A DNA stretch of 64,000 nucleotides from Micropterus salmoides. Taxonomy: Eukaryota > Chordata > Actinopteri > Centrarchiformes > Centrarchidae. Positions 45,346-60,300 of the stretch are shown piece by piece. The stretch's first letter is position 1. Every line of letters begins with the position of its first letter. The notes under the pieces were generated by a model. The model did no database searches. It was not told the origin of the DNA and worked only from the letters and a program-made list of their open reading frames with translations. The stretch is from positions 19,511,492-19,575,491 of the forward strand of contig NW_024044681.1 in the NCBI RefSeq assembly GCF_014851395.1, in the 5' to 3' direction. The position numbers and the translations under genes were made by a program.

Positions 45346-48300
45346 CTGGGAGGAGAGAAGACAGAGTAACTTAGAGATGGAAAATCAATGATGACTACTT
45401 TCTTATAAACTTGCTTCTAATAGCTTCATGTAAAAACAAACAAAAAAAACCCTGGGTGTCAGTATCTTTATTAAAGTGAATTAGTGATGAATCACCCTCA
45501 TACACAAAACATACATCAATAATAGCCTAAATTTACACATGATCCATGATGATGAAGATACAGAAAAATAGAAATGCATTGACTGAAACATAACATATTG
45601 TCAATAATTTAAAGACAACCCAAGGCTCCGCTGTGATTCGCACCATGGGTCTCCAGAGGAAAATGACTCTGGGAATCCCCTCCTGTAGCAACTTACCTCC
45701 AGTCTTGCTCGGTCCACATCACTCGGGAGACGCTGCTGCCCTCTGACTGACACAATTAGGGCTTCATATGGGTAGATCTAACACACACATACACAGAAAA
45801 AGTCACCAACACAGATGTGTTCCAATCTGACTGCATTCAGACTTTCACCGGTGTTATTCTAAATTAGAATGACAGAGGATGGGGGAGGTTTATTTGCTTA
45901 ATGTTGTTTATAACATGATTCAACTGCGCTATTAAAACAACCAAGCAGCAAGGATTTGGTGTTTCAGCCCCATGAAATCCGTCAGACTGATTTTGTTTTA
46001 TCTCTGTAATCCAAAGGTAGCATTGGCAGCAATGAGAACAACTGATTAAGTGTGTTGATGTGGTCCTTGTTTTTTCCTTTTCTTCTTAATTAAGAGAGCA
46101 TACTTTCTGTAAATCATTGATTGACATAAAAAAAACTCCCAACTCTTTACAATCGCTCACGAAAACAATAAATACACAAAGTTTGTTGACCCTTTAAATG
46201 TTTGAATCTATTTTCTATAGTTTGGGGACTTAAAGGGGCAATATGTAGTTTTCAGCGGCCACTAGCGTGCGGTTTTAAGCAAAACGCGAGATCCCACAAT
46301 TAACGCGGAAACACCAGCATGTCGGCTGTGGCTTTTCTCCAGACATGTTCAGGCTCTGTTACTTAAACGATAAAAAAATGCAGCGTGACAGCACCTATAG
46401 ACAGAAAGGGAGACAGCTTCACACAACATGCTGGAAACTCAGGTAAACCCCCACTGCATTGTTACAGTAATAGTTTTATCAGCTTGAAGTTGAACTAATC
46501 CATGCCCCTTACATGATAATGTTATATTTACTACATTTAGCAGATGAGCTACATTGTTAGCTCGCCTGCCTGCTTTTCAGTAACGTGAAAGACATTTGTG
46601 TCTTTCACCAAAGGCTCAGCAATGTGAGCAGAGCTAAATGTATTGGATGATGATGAAATGGTTAGTGAGCTGGACTGGCGAGTGAGATACCAGAGATGGG
46701 GACTCGAGTTTAAGATTCGGACTTGAGTCTGACTTAAGTCGCACACACAGTGACTTTAGATTGACTTGAGACTCATCCTCAAAAGACATCAGACTTAACT
46801 TTTGTTTATTTTTAGGAAATGTCTGATGAGCTTTCTGTTATTCCCCTCCCTGACTTACCTATAACCTGCTTACGTAACACATACTATGAATCAGCTGCGC
46901 GCGTCCACATGTGAGAGAGGACAACAAATACCGGCAGCTGCTTTGCCATTCATCATAAACTGTGACTTTGAAACTTCACACAAGGCCCAAAGAAAGAAGC
47001 GCAAAATGGGTTAGTAACCTGACAATAGTCAACATGTTTAGCTCAGCATTGGCTATCAAACTTTAGCTTGCTTCTAGCTTTAGCTACGACCTACTGGAGG
47101 TTAACTCCAACTGTCGTTTGTTATGAATAGATGAATGAGCGTTTGTTTGCTTGCCAAAATTGTGGTAACTTAGTCAATTAAAGTAATCATTTACGTCCCG
47201 CTGGCTGCCATAACATTAATTATTAACGGTGGGTTCTAACAGGTTACAGGTTTATTGTTGATCATTTAGTTGTAACATTACACTGGTTTGAGAGTCTGGT
47301 GTTGACTTTCAGTAGTTTATAAGCTGTCATTAGTTGTAGACGCATTGTACATTAGGCTACATGGTTGTGCTCTGTGAAAAACAGGTTACAGGTTTATTGT
47401 TGATCATGTAACATTACAGTTTTATTTAACATTAGTTAACGTTAAACTGGGTTTGAGAGCCTGCAGGGTGTTTTGACTTACAGTAGTTCATAAGTTGTCA
47501 ATAATTGTTTTGCACATTACATGGTTGTGCTCTGTAAGTGAAAAACAGGTTACAGATACAGAATTCATTATAGCTATGCAGTGTTATAAGTAGCCTGGAT
47601 TGAACACAGCAGGTGATACAACATTCATTATAACCACCAGTGACTTGAGACTTGGACTCTAGCCTAAAGACTTGTGAGCATCTCTGTGAGATACACACAG
47701 GAAGAGAGGAGACGAAAGAGAAAAGTGATTTCACATGGCTTTTAATCAAGAATGTACAGATTCTTACATGTACATTCCTCCCACGGGCAGTTCAAAACCA
47801 GAATATCTCATATGATCCGAGACTGTCACGATTATTAAAAGCGGCAATGTAAAGCACCACTATGAATCTTTTGACCAAACGTAGGATATCAACTCAAATG
47901 TAAAATAGAGAAACAGAAAATACAATCCTAGCTGGCAGGACAAGCTAGAGCTCACTTTTCTTACTAAACAAGACAAAGTAGGTAAGTGGTTGATAAGAGG
48001 GAATGAAAGAGACGAGGCGGTATTAAAGCTGATCAATTGTTAAAATGTGTTGAGTGTTTATTATAAAAAAAATTTCTGAAATTAAGCACTTTATTTTAAA
48101 ATACACATTTAAAAAATTCTCTGTATTTTTTTTAATGCAGTCTTTAAAACTGACTGTAAATATTGTTGAAATATTATCTGATTTGATAGTCATTTGTTGA
48201 CTAAAAACATATGTTGATTCAACTATATGTTATGGTACTGAATGATAACACAACTTAGTCGTTATGATGTTCCAGACCTTTGCTTAGGGAAATTTTCTCT

Positions 48301-51300
48301 AACTGGACCTCTTTGAATTTTAATCACATAAACCTTAATTGTTGTTTTGTATCCTTACATGGCACACACAGGACTACGTCCCAACCCAGGGCCTTCACAT
48401 TAAAAGCATAATAGTGGCAGTTCCAAGCAACACAGAAACAGACGTGTGCTACATTTCTAAGTGAGGCTACAGCCCATTGACAACAAGGCGGTAAAATTTG
48501 ATTTATTAATAAGTGATTACTTATATCTCCTTTAAAAAAGGAAGTGTGCTTTAGCCCTACACCCCTTTTCCATTTTTCCTAAAGGGAGAGATGCAGATTT
48601 TCAGATGCAGAATTTCACAAAAATTGTTTGAGTGAGACAAAAAATCAGCACACTTTTCTTATTTTATTTTATTTGGTCAAGGTCTGTTTGGTCTGTGTTT
48701 CTAAGGTTTTGTTTTTTTGTATCAGCGTGTTGGTCCGGATTATTTTGAAATTGTCTGTTGTCTGTGTGTTTGGTCCATGTGTCTGCCTGTTTCCTGTTTT
48801 AGTTTGAACTTTTTTTCATCCGTTGTCTATGTCTAGTTTTGGTTCCTGTTTTGCCTGATTTTCCCTAATGTGTTTCACTTGTTTGTGCTCCCGTCCTGCT
48901 CGTTTGTCATCATTGTCATCTTTTGTTGAGCGTCTCAGTTTGTTCTCTGTGGATTTGTACCATGTTGGATTATTGAACCCTGTCTAGATTTATGTTGCCA
49001 CTTTTTGGAACACCATCTGTGTTTTAGACTCTTCCTGCTTCAACCACATGTAAGCTTGGGTTTCTGTTGTTGTAGAATAAACACTACAAACTGTGCTCCC
49101 AAGTGTCTTGTGTTTCAATGTGTTTCACAAAAAATGTAGAGGAAGGAAGAATAAAAAGACATTTGAAAGATATAGTGCAGTTATTATGCTGGTGATCTTT
49201 CCAACTACTGTAAATATGAATGTTTTGATTTGTCATAAAGAGACAAGGCTGAAGGTTCTAACCCATCACACAAACCCTGTTTGCCATTACCCTTTGTTTT
49301 TTTTTGTTTTACTTTGCTGTCAATAAAATGAGTCAGCTTCACAAAATTCGAGTGGCGTGGGTGTTACTGAGTAAGATGTATTCACCATTCAACATGAGCT
49401 TTAAACAAACAACATGTCACCCTTATCTATTATCCACTGATCCAGACCTTTCACTCTTGGCTCAGTAACAGTTCTCTGTAGTTTTGGCAAGAGCATCTTA
49501 CCTTGTATTCTGAAGACAAGGAGAAAAGAAAATACAGTATCAGTAACAGTTACGTTAACTCCAAATAACGCTGAATAACATGCATCAAGAAAAAACTGGA
49601 AGAAATAGCAGATAATCAGATTGAAGCGAAACAAATGGGCTTACCTCTGATCTGCCAATTAACTGCATTACTGCTGTCATACTGATAATAATCTGCACCC
49701 GAACTCCCAGGCTGCCAGAGCACAACAAGAGCAGTTTAGCAAACATGGACCGAGAAGAAGTATTTCATCATTTTAAGGAGGTAATTGAGCAAAGTAAACA
49801 GAAATCTTTAAATATTCTATCTAGAGTCTCATCAGTGGTGTATTCTAACTAATAATTTATCACACATACTGTTGTTAGTTGCTGTCTCATTTGGCCTCAG
49901 GAAGCAAACAGATACAAATGAGTTTCAAAGGTTCAGTGGCAAATGAAGGACTTTGCCATAGCTTACTTTAGTGCCTGTCTTATTCTCTCTCTCTACCACA
50001 CACACACAAAGACACACACAAAGACACAACTAGTAATCATGATTGCTTACTCTGTTTAGTCCATTTCTGCCGTAGCCTGGCAACGAGGCCGATTTGGCAA
50101 TGTATGAGTCTGGAAGCACAAATATAAACACATAACCATAAACAAACACAAGAATTATGCAAAATAATATAAACACACTCACATTCATCATTCACATTTG
50201 TGAATAGGAGCAGAGTACCTCTCTATAGTGACGATTGCTGAATGATTATAAAAGGGTTTCTCACATCTTTGACTCCCAGTTTCTGAGAATATCACTGGTT
50301 TCTTCCATTTGGTACAAGAATTCAAATCAGAAAAGCTCAAGGCTGTAAACCTCAAGGCTACACACTGCCTCCCGAACACCCACTCGTGATTTAGAAATGT
50401 GTCTCTGATCACACACAGATTGGAAAAATCAGATTGACTTAAACATAACAATCAGTGTCTTAACAAACACCTCCCCTGTAGCTTAGGATGACTTAACCTA
50501 TTTCCATTTCAGTTGTTTAGATGAGCTGTTTCAGCGTCTGGTTATTACATTTAGACCCTAAATACAAATAAATAAAACACAAATATGAAGTGCAGTACAT
50601 CTACCTGCAGAAACATGCCACTTTCACAAGTCAGCATGTTGAAGGAATGTGATATTACTGCTGCCTCCCCTCACCATTTTATATTTTGATATGAACACCC
50701 CACCACCAGACAGATAACATGAATCTTTTTTCCAGCACGGTTCCATCTCTCTTGTAACCATTGGTAACCACCAGCATCCAAGCATCCCTCGGCAGGACTT
50801 TATTTGTGGCATGCACTGCTGCAGCTGAAGCAGCAGAGGGCAGTGGAGTCACACTGACCCTCTCGAGTCATTCTTCTATCTCTTCTGCCTTTCTCATATA
50901 CTGTCACTGGCCTCTTCTTCACTATCTTTGTTTCTTGGCTTCATCATTCACCCTCCCTCCCCTGCTTCTCTTCTATTTCAGTCTTTCTTTGTGTCTTGTT
51001 CACTCTGGTGTTGAAGGGAATTAAATTACACTGTAATGTCAAAGAGCAGGGACAAAACACCATGATGCAGCGTGTGTGAGACACTGAACTATGATGGGTT
51101 AGTCATCTTCCACTCTCTCTCTCAACAAGAAATGAGATACACTCACCGCTGTCTGCACTGTAGACAGACCTGGGAGCTTAGGACAGAGAAACAGCAAGTG
51201 GAGTTCAGTTATTAAGTTCTCCTCACTTCAAATGTCAGGGCTTAATGCTGTGAGCAAAACTGAACACTGCTTAATTTCCAGATTAAAGCTTAAAGGGAGG

Positions 51301-54300
51301 CCTCCCAAAGCCATTTTTTCGGCTGGATACTTTCAAAATCTAGCTGCCTCTACCCGTGCTTTAAGTGAACACACAAGAGGACCCAAAACGACTTCTCATC
51401 TGGGACCACCAAAGTCATTGAAGATTCATCCTCTGGGGACCATGCATGTCTGTACAAAGTTTCATAGTAATCCATCCAATAATTGTAGAGATATTTCAGT
51501 CTGCATCAAAGTGGTGGAACAACTGATTGAAATCCCTAGTGTCATTCTGCTAGCCTGGCTAAAAATGGATACAAATCAGTTAAGGCAAATGAAGTCAATT
51601 ATTTAGTGGGAGTTCATGTCATTTCTATCAAATGGTGGACATCCCATTTTGGAATTAGCCTCTTCTGAAGAGTAGATGAGCACAAACCTTTCATGTTTCT
51701 AATCTGTATAAATACAGCACAACACACTAAACCCACCGTGATAATGCAGCACTGAACACTATCCACACCTCTCTCTGTCTGACTTCCCTGTGCGCATAGC
51801 TTATTTCCGTCTCTCTCCACTGCTCTCTGACCCTGATTTACCTCTTGGCTTTGTGTCATACATCTTCTCTGAACAGCTCCAAATTGCTTTAGCTTCTCAC
51901 TCCCTCTCTTTCATTCTCTCTCTCTTTTAAATTTAATTTACTTGCTCTCTCGTTCGCTCTCTCTCTGTCTCTCCTGTTATATCACCCTTTCTTTTATTCC
52001 CATTTGACCTACACCTAAACACTCTCTCTCTCTTCCTCTCCACCTTTGTCTCGCCCTTACATGTGCTGAATGCAGTGAGAAATGGGATCAATGGGAGAGT
52101 TAATACAGATGTGGCAAACTCCCTCCAGGGAGGAAGAATGTGTGGTGTGGTGGAACTCCAATCACACTACCCTAACTGAAATATCCTCCAAATTTCTGTC
52201 TCAACTCTAATACAAGCTAGTGTTTTACAGGTCATAGACTTTATGTTACTGAAAAGCACTCAAAGAAGACCCTACCATGGTTCTTTTGATTAATTCCCAG
52301 TTCAATTGCTTTTAGTTAATTGACGACAATTGGATGGATTGCCATGAAATTTGATACACACATTATGGATGTTGTAATGACTTTGGTGAGCCCTCAACTT
52401 ATCATGATCAGCCCAAAATCTTAACGTTACAAAAAATTTAGATATGACCAACTACATGCAAACCTAATGGCATTCCCGTCAGCCTTAGCTTTACCTTGTA
52501 TTTAATGCCAATTAGCAAATGCTAGCATTCTAACAAGCTAAATTAAGATGGTGAACATGGTAAAAATTATAACATCAGCATGTTAGCATTGTCATTGTGA
52601 GCATGTTAGCTAATAAAAAACTGTCACACACAGTAATGTATGACATGTAGTAGGCCTAAATCGGAGCAAATTGACAAATATCAACCCCCTTTGAAAAAGA
52701 GACAAACAAAAACAAACACACACACAATACACACTTATTGACATAATGCATTCCCTAGCCTCTTATCCAAACCCTAACCTTAACTTAATTGTAACCTGAA
52801 CCCTAAAACCACGTCTTAACCCTTAAAGATCTGTAGGGACCTCAATCACAGTGACACCCATGGGTTATTGTACGGTCAGGTTAGTCCCCACCACGAGGGA
52901 ACCTTGAGGTCTGAAAATTATAGCCAAGCAGAAGTAACTCAAACCTGCATTCTTTGTAACGGCCAGCAGTCAGTTCAAGTCTTCTTCAATTCCACATGAT
53001 GTTCATTTAAAAAATTGGTCCCATTTAGAGGAAAATAGACAATAAACCGTATGCTTTAGAGCGAGACTACCTTGTCATTGACAAGTTGCTACCATGGCTA
53101 CCTGCAGGGTTGGGAGGATTACTTTAAAAATGTAATCCGGTACAATTACTTGTTAACAAATGTAATCAGTAACGTAATGCAAGTACCACAAAATTAAAGT
53201 AATGTAATCTGATTACTTTTATTTATACTTTTGGATTACTTCTATACCAAATAGGCAAATGAAGACAAGAGAAGCATCAATGATGCGTTGTCTGCTCAGT
53301 GTATTTTTAGAGAAACATTCAAAATCTTCCATTCCAATGAAATCAAAATACATGTTTAAATGTTTTTATGTGATATGCTTTGCACCATGTCACCACTATG
53401 GCAGTATCTGGCCCATCAATAACAGAAAATGTGTTTTGTAGGTATTCTTGATGATATTTAAGAGTTTGTCATTCGGAAAAGCATTTTAAAATGTTGGTGA
53501 CTCATTCTGGACTTAATGAAAAGATTTCTAAAGATAATCCTGCTGAAGAACAGTGTTTCTGGCACTGGGCCCCACTGATTAATGTACAAAACACATATTT
53601 TTCAGTGATTTTGGTGAAACTGGATCATATTTGATGGAGAAATATTGTTATTGCAGTTATTGCAGGGTGCGGAGCCTGGTTGGGAACCGTAGCCAGGCTT
53701 GCAGTCAATGAAACCTCGCTCAGCAGCCTCCCGGTGAACAGGGAATAGAGTACTGAAATGATTTACACAGACCTTTTTTAATCCCATATTTTACAAAATG
53801 TACCTGTAATCTGATTACTGTAAAACTTTGAATAATAGCCCAGGTTTTTATTTGCTAAAATCACTGAACTGACCCTGCCTTTATTTGGGACAGGCGTCCA
53901 TATGGGACAGGTCTTTAATTCTTTTTGCCAAAACTGAAAAAGTTTAGTTATTTCAAACAGAATAATACTTATGTAAAAATTATCAAATAATATCAAATAC
54001 ACGTCATTCATTTGATCTTGCTCCGACAGACGTCTTAAGCGCTTTTATTTTGAAGGCAGCAACCTCACGAAAACAACACGGTGCAGGATGAGAGAAGTTA
54101 GCAGACAGAGAGAAATGGACTTCTCATGACAGGATTCACAACTTGGATAAAAAAATTTTTTTAATTTTGATTTTTCGATGGGCGTACCCTTACAGACTAA
54201 AGGAATATAAATAAAGGAATGCACACATTCGGACTTAACGACGAGCTCTGAATTGTTAACGTGAGTCAGCACGCCCCCCCCCTTTTCCTCTCTTGTAGCC

Positions 54301-57300
54301 ATGCGGGTTACACCGGTAAATCTAGAAGAATTAGACTTTGGGTCTTAACAGTGGTATTGTGGAGAATCTAACCGATCTAACGATGTTCAGCTGTCCATAT
54401 TGACATATTGATCATACGTTTAAACATTAATATCCGTATTAACAATCTAAGCAACTTAAATGCAGCTTAGAAGCAGATAAAGCAGGCGACCCTGCGGGAT
54501 TTCAGAGGTTTTATACATCCAAAGAACGTCTATAAAAACCAGACAAGGCTTTAAATTGAGGCAGGCGTTTATTTGTCAAAATGAGTTCCCACACCAGGCC
54601 GGTAAAGGAGGTATGCGGCTTTATGTAAGTATATTTTTTCTGTACTGTAACTTTTTACTTTATTTTTTTTTGTATCCTGTTTACTCCTGTTGCTGGTTAC
54701 TCCCCAACCCTGGCTACCTGTCAATCAGGCTAGAGTGACTCATATCCATTGCACTGTGTAAAGTTAACCAATGTCATTGAAAAAGCTTATTAGGAGTCGG
54801 CTGTTCATTTTCCCAGCATACTCTTTGATTAAGCCTGTCTTTAGCTTACCAAAATTAGCATCCCGGTTAAAAGTTAACGTGAATTACAGCTGCAGCTAGC
54901 TAACCAAGCTAGGTAGTGCCACCATCTCGTCCAAAAATGGTCATGTCTGGTGCTGCTGGTTGCAAAAAAAAAAAAAAAAATCGGCGGCCTAATGTCCAGA
55001 AACCAATGTGTGACATCACAGTGACTATGTCCAGTTCTTTTATACAGTCTATGGTCCCCACTGAGATATAAGAACATGAAACACACACACAAAACCATAA
55101 ACCACAGGCTTACAGCCATTGAGGGAGATGTTTAGCGCCTCCTTGCTGCTACAGCGGGAACTGCGTCTGCTCCCCCACTGGTCATTGTCGTGGCAACCTG
55201 ACCGAGCCTTCATCTCCTCCTTCAGGATCATTCTGCCAATTCCCTGTGGGGATGGAAAGGAGAGTAGAGGGGAAGAATAGAAGTATGGGTCCAAGGGACC
55301 AGAAAAGAAGGTTGGCAAATGGACAGATACATGAAGCAACAAGAGTTGGTTGAGTGGGATGGATGGCATGGGATGGTGACGGAATAATGCAGGATGAGAC
55401 AGGAAAATCAATGGTTGTTATTTGGACAGATAGAAGGATGAATATAAAGTGAAAGAGGAGAGACGAGCATCACTTTGTATCATGTCCAGTGGGTGAGGTT
55501 GGAGAGAAGCATTTAATTAACTAGCTCATTAAATATTAACACACACACTTAAAACATAAAAGGGAGAAGCAGGAGAATGTCTTCCTTTCTTACCCTGTTT
55601 ATATTTTGATTCCATCCATCCTCCTCTCCTCCAGACGAAAACCTCCTCACCCTGGAGACTAGAAAGAGAAAGAAAAGGCAAAGAGAGATGGGAAGTAAAG
55701 AGTAAATACAGATTTTTAAGCACTTGTGTGTGCAGAAGTGCTTGTTTCAGAAAGAGAGGGAGAAGTACCTTTTGGAGAGCCAGTATATGGGAAGTAGTTG
55801 GATTCCGGGTGATAAAGGCTGTTACAGTTGGAAGTGGAAAGGTGACTGGAATGAACAAGGTTCTCATTGGTCTTACTTTTATTGGCTGTCAGAGAGGCAG
55901 ATATATCTGATGGAAAGAAATAGAATGTGTATTTACTCAAATTTCGAACTTTTTCCAAACATTTTTTTGGCTGATTTACATGCTTGAAATAGCTACAATG
56001 TGCTGGGAACTGAAAAGTTAACCATGGGGGGAAACATTAAAACATGTAAAGTGACAAAAATGATCTTTGTTTGTTTTTTTTGCTAGTTTCACTTTTCACT
56101 ATAAGAGGTTTAGTGTCTTTTTTTGTGTGCATGCAGGAGGAACAAGGCGGAGAAATTAGTGCATTTACTTACAGAGAGGGGAGGGCACAGCAGGGGGGGT
56201 GGAAGGGAGGAGGAGAGGAGATGCATCAAAAGCAAACAAGGGAACAGAGAATGGAAAGGAGGTCAGAGGAAATGTAATCGGATATGATGTACAGCTTACA
56301 GTAAGCAAGCAAAGTTGTCAAGGGTGTATTGCAACAGTGCTGACGAATGATAAAGGAAGGTAGTTAGTGATGTGAAATAAGTGAAACACATCAAGACATA
56401 ACCCAAATGTTTAACTTCTATATAAAAGCTGAAATTGAAATATTATTGCAGCAGATGGCCCGCACTTGTTTTTGTTAGGATGAGAGAATGCAGTATCTTA
56501 ATGAAAATAGTTGGGTTAAGGGGTTTTGGCTTTTGTTACAGTATGAAAAAAGCAAGCTGACATATAACAAAAGGTCATATTATCACTGATGCCGTGGATG
56601 CATGAAAGTGACTTTTAGTCTTAGTCTTTGGACAGTCCAAAGTTACACTGGACAAAAAAAAGAACCAACTGAGCAATCTGCCCCCTACTTGATTCCTTTT
56701 GTAAGGGGATAGAGATGTAATTTATTAAAATGCAAGTCTTAATTTAACAGGGACAAATGCATTCATCATTGTTTCACGTTCAGCATGGCCAAGTCAAACT
56801 CTTACACCCTTATTCTGTTAACATTTTACATTTATTAGGCACCAAAAGAAAAAAATAGAACAAATAACATCGAGTTTTGGCCTGCATCAGATCTAAGAGA
56901 AAATAAAAACAGGATTTTAAAAAATAATGATAATAATAAACAGGGTAAAACAGGACAGTAAAAGTTACAGTGCAGTGTACAATCAGGGTTAAAAGAGTTA
57001 AATGGGAAATAAAAACAGGCTGTGGGATTGAGCAAATAACTGAGTTACAATTATTTTGAAAACAGAATAAACAGAGAAGTACACTTAATCTTCTCTCTCT
57101 AGTTAGTCTGTACTCGGGTCCATAGCAATCTTTGAGTCCACTGAAACTCCAAAAACCCTCGGACACTACAGAGAAACCATGATATGTCTGTCCGCAGGCC
57201 ACTTTGATCCAGTTATACTCTGGACCCACTTGCACGTGGTGGATAAAGGGTCCTGCAAATCACTCAGGCGCGAGATTTAAGATCACTTCCTTCACTCTGT

Positions 57301-60300
57301 TCAATCTCACTCTCTTTATCTTTTCACTCAATTATCTACTCATTTCTCACCGTGTAAATATTTAATTAAAAGCAACGGTAAAAAGAAAAGTCTTCAGTGT
57401 TAATTTAAAAGAACTGACAGTTTCAGCAGACCTGCAGTTATCTGGGAGTTTGTTCCAGGTATACAGAGCATAATAACTGAACGCTGCTTCTCCTTGTTTA
57501 GTTTTGAGTCTGGGGACAGAAAGCAGACCTGTCCCAGACGAACTGAGAGGTCGGGATGGTTCATAATGAAGCAAAAGATCAGAAATGTATTTTGGCCCTA
57601 AACCATTTAGTGCTTTATAAACTAACAGCAGGATTTTGAAATCAATTATTTGACATACAGGAAGCCAATGTAAAGACCTCAGAACTGGAGTGATGTGATC
57701 CACTTTTTTGGTCTTAGTGAGGACTCCAGTAGCAGCGTTCTGAATCAGCTGCAGCTGTCTGATCGATTTCTTAGGGAGCCCTGTAAAGACACTGTTACAG
57801 TAGTCGAGTCGACTGAGGATAAATGCATGGATAAGTTTTTCCAGGTCTTGCTGAGACACAAGTCCTTTAATCCTTGATATATTCTTCAGGTGATAGTAGG
57901 CTGACTTTGTCTTAATGTGGCTCCTTCAATTCAGGTCTGAGTCCATGACTACACCAAGATATCTGGCTTGGTCTGTGGTTCTTAACATTACAGATTGAAG
58001 TCGAGCGCTGACTTTCAATCGTTCTTCCTTGGCTCCAAAAACAATAACTTCAGTTTTATCTTTGTTTAAGTGAAGAAAATTCTGGCACATCCAACCGTTG
58101 ACCTGTTCAATACAGTTACTCAGCGCTTGTATGGGATCATAGTCCCCTGTTGATATGGTTATGTAAATCTGTGTGTCATCTGCATAATTATGGTAACATA
58201 TTTTGTTGTTTTTCATAATCTGAGCCAGTGGAAGCATGTACATGTTAAACAAAAGAGGCCCCAGAATAGAGCCTTGGGGAACTCCACATGTCATTTTTGT
58301 CAGCTAAGGTGTGTGATTACCTATAGACACAAAGTAGTCCCTGTCCTTTAAGTAAGATTTAAACCAGTTTAGTACTGTGCCAGAAAGTCCAACCCTGTTT
58401 TCAAGTCTGTCTAGTAATATGTTGTGGTCAACCGTGTCAAATGCAGCACTGAGATCCAATAATACTAAGACTGAAATTTTGCCACTGTCAGTGTTTAAAT
58501 GGATGTCATTGAAGACCTTAACAAGAACAGTCTCAGTGCTGTGGTGTGGTCGAAATCTGATTGGAAGACATCAAAACAGTTATTTAGTGCCAAGAAAGCA
58601 CTAAGCTGTTGAAAAACAGCTTTTTCAATGATTTTACTTAAAAATGGGAGATTTGATATAGGCCTATAATTGCTCATGAGTAAACTGTCTACATTGCTCT
58701 TTTTTAAGAGTGGCTTAATGACTGCAGTTTTCAGGGCCTGTGGGAACAAAGCTGAGAGGAGAGACATGTTAACAATTTGTAGTAGATCTGAGGCCATGCA
58801 TTTAGAAACATTTTTGAAAAAACCTGTTGGCAGAATATCAAGGCAGCATGAGGAGGATTTCAGATGTTGTATTATGTCCTCCAGGTTTTTATGGTTAATA
58901 GAATCAAATTGTCTCATGCTATATGAATTAGCAGGCACTAATTGCTTGAATTGTTTGAATTTTGTCTGTGAGGAAGGAGGCAAATTCATTGCAGGTCCTG
59001 GTGGATAGAAGTTCAGAGGCTACAGACGCAGGAGGGGTGGTTAGCCTGTCGACAGTAGCAAACAGCGCAAGTGCATTATTAGTGTTTTTGGTGATGATGT
59101 CAGAGAAGGACCGCCTTGCATTTCTCAGTTCTAAATTATAAATGCGAAGTCTCTCTTTATAGATGTCATAATGAACCTGGAGATTTGTTTTCTGCCACCT
59201 GCGTTCAGCTTTTTGACACTCTCTTTTTTGAGTTCTAACCAGCGTGGCATTTCTCCATGGAGATCTTCTCCACCACCTTCACCTTGGCTGGTGCAATGGC
59301 ATCAATAACATTTGTAATTTTAGAATTGAAATTATCTACAAGCTCCCATGGGTTCCCCCTGCCCTCTCATGGGTTCGAGACCCATGAGAGGGCAGGTGTC
59401 GAGGAGAAAGCCTCAATAAATTTTTCACTAGTGTTCCCACTGATATGCCGTTTTGTGATTATTTGTGTGCACGCAGATAGCACTCTCAAAGAAAACACAG
59501 GAATGATCAGAGAGAGCAACATCAGTCACCACAACCAGTCTCACTAAGTTTCACTATGTTCCTTGCTTCCATTTCTTGTAATATAACCAAACACCTCCTA
59601 CATGTTTCAAAATGACATACATTATGGTACTAAATATACAGTATATGATTATGGTACTTTGCCTTAATATGAAAACTGTTCTATAAATGATTCATGCTGT
59701 AAATTCAGATTCTTCCACAGAGCCCAGTTCACAGATTGCCTGCTCAGACTGAAGAGAGAGAGGTTTGTCAGCACTTTATAGCTCAGCGTAAATCATTCAG
59801 AGGTGATTCTGAAGAACTGTAACTCTGTCGGACCTGCCATCTGAGAAATGATGGATCACATACATACTCCACAGAGGCTTTGGCACTGCTTCTCTCAGTT
59901 TTACGCCTCTAATGTGGCTACAACTATCAAATATCCCAGCTATCATTCTTATCCCTATTTATTTTAGTTTACTTTTAGCCAAGTCAGCGTACAGTAACTG
60001 TATTAATCCCCCAGGAGATTCAACAGATAATGAGCAACATGATGTGACATGAATTACTACTAACTGGAATAATTTTGATATAAGATAAGTCCAGGGATTA
60101 CAATTATTTGATTAGTCAATTATCAAAAATATGGTGGCATTAGTACTTTTATTTACAATAAGTAAAGGATCAAAATACTTGTTCCACCACTGCCTTTTAT
60201 ACTACTGGAATGTACACTATTTTCCAAAAGTAAAAAAAACCTTCTGTAACAAAAGTAACATAAAACTATATATAACTGAAAAAAATCAAAAACTTAGTAA

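Larger units (their letters stand above)
51177..55113 (-). other. ablim3 intron with hAT-like element and percomorph repeats
   Basis: 3.9 kb. Holds fragments of the percomorph repeat (about 51395-51510 and 52325-52630), a pyrimidine-rich CTCT region (51880-52060), and the hAT-like element 53105-54712. A 17-base poly-A occurs near 54964. No exon recognised. Confidence 0.6.

Noticed and set aside
46230..46450. GC-richer patch beginning AAAGGGGCAATATGTAG as a possible exon or regulatory element
   Set aside because: Looks like a dispersed percomorph repeat; no frame or splice sites fit ablim3.
48600..49090. T-rich stretch with a terminal AATAAA as a possible separate transcript end
   Set aside because: Resembles a retroelement 3' end and has no upstream coding sequence on the plus strand.
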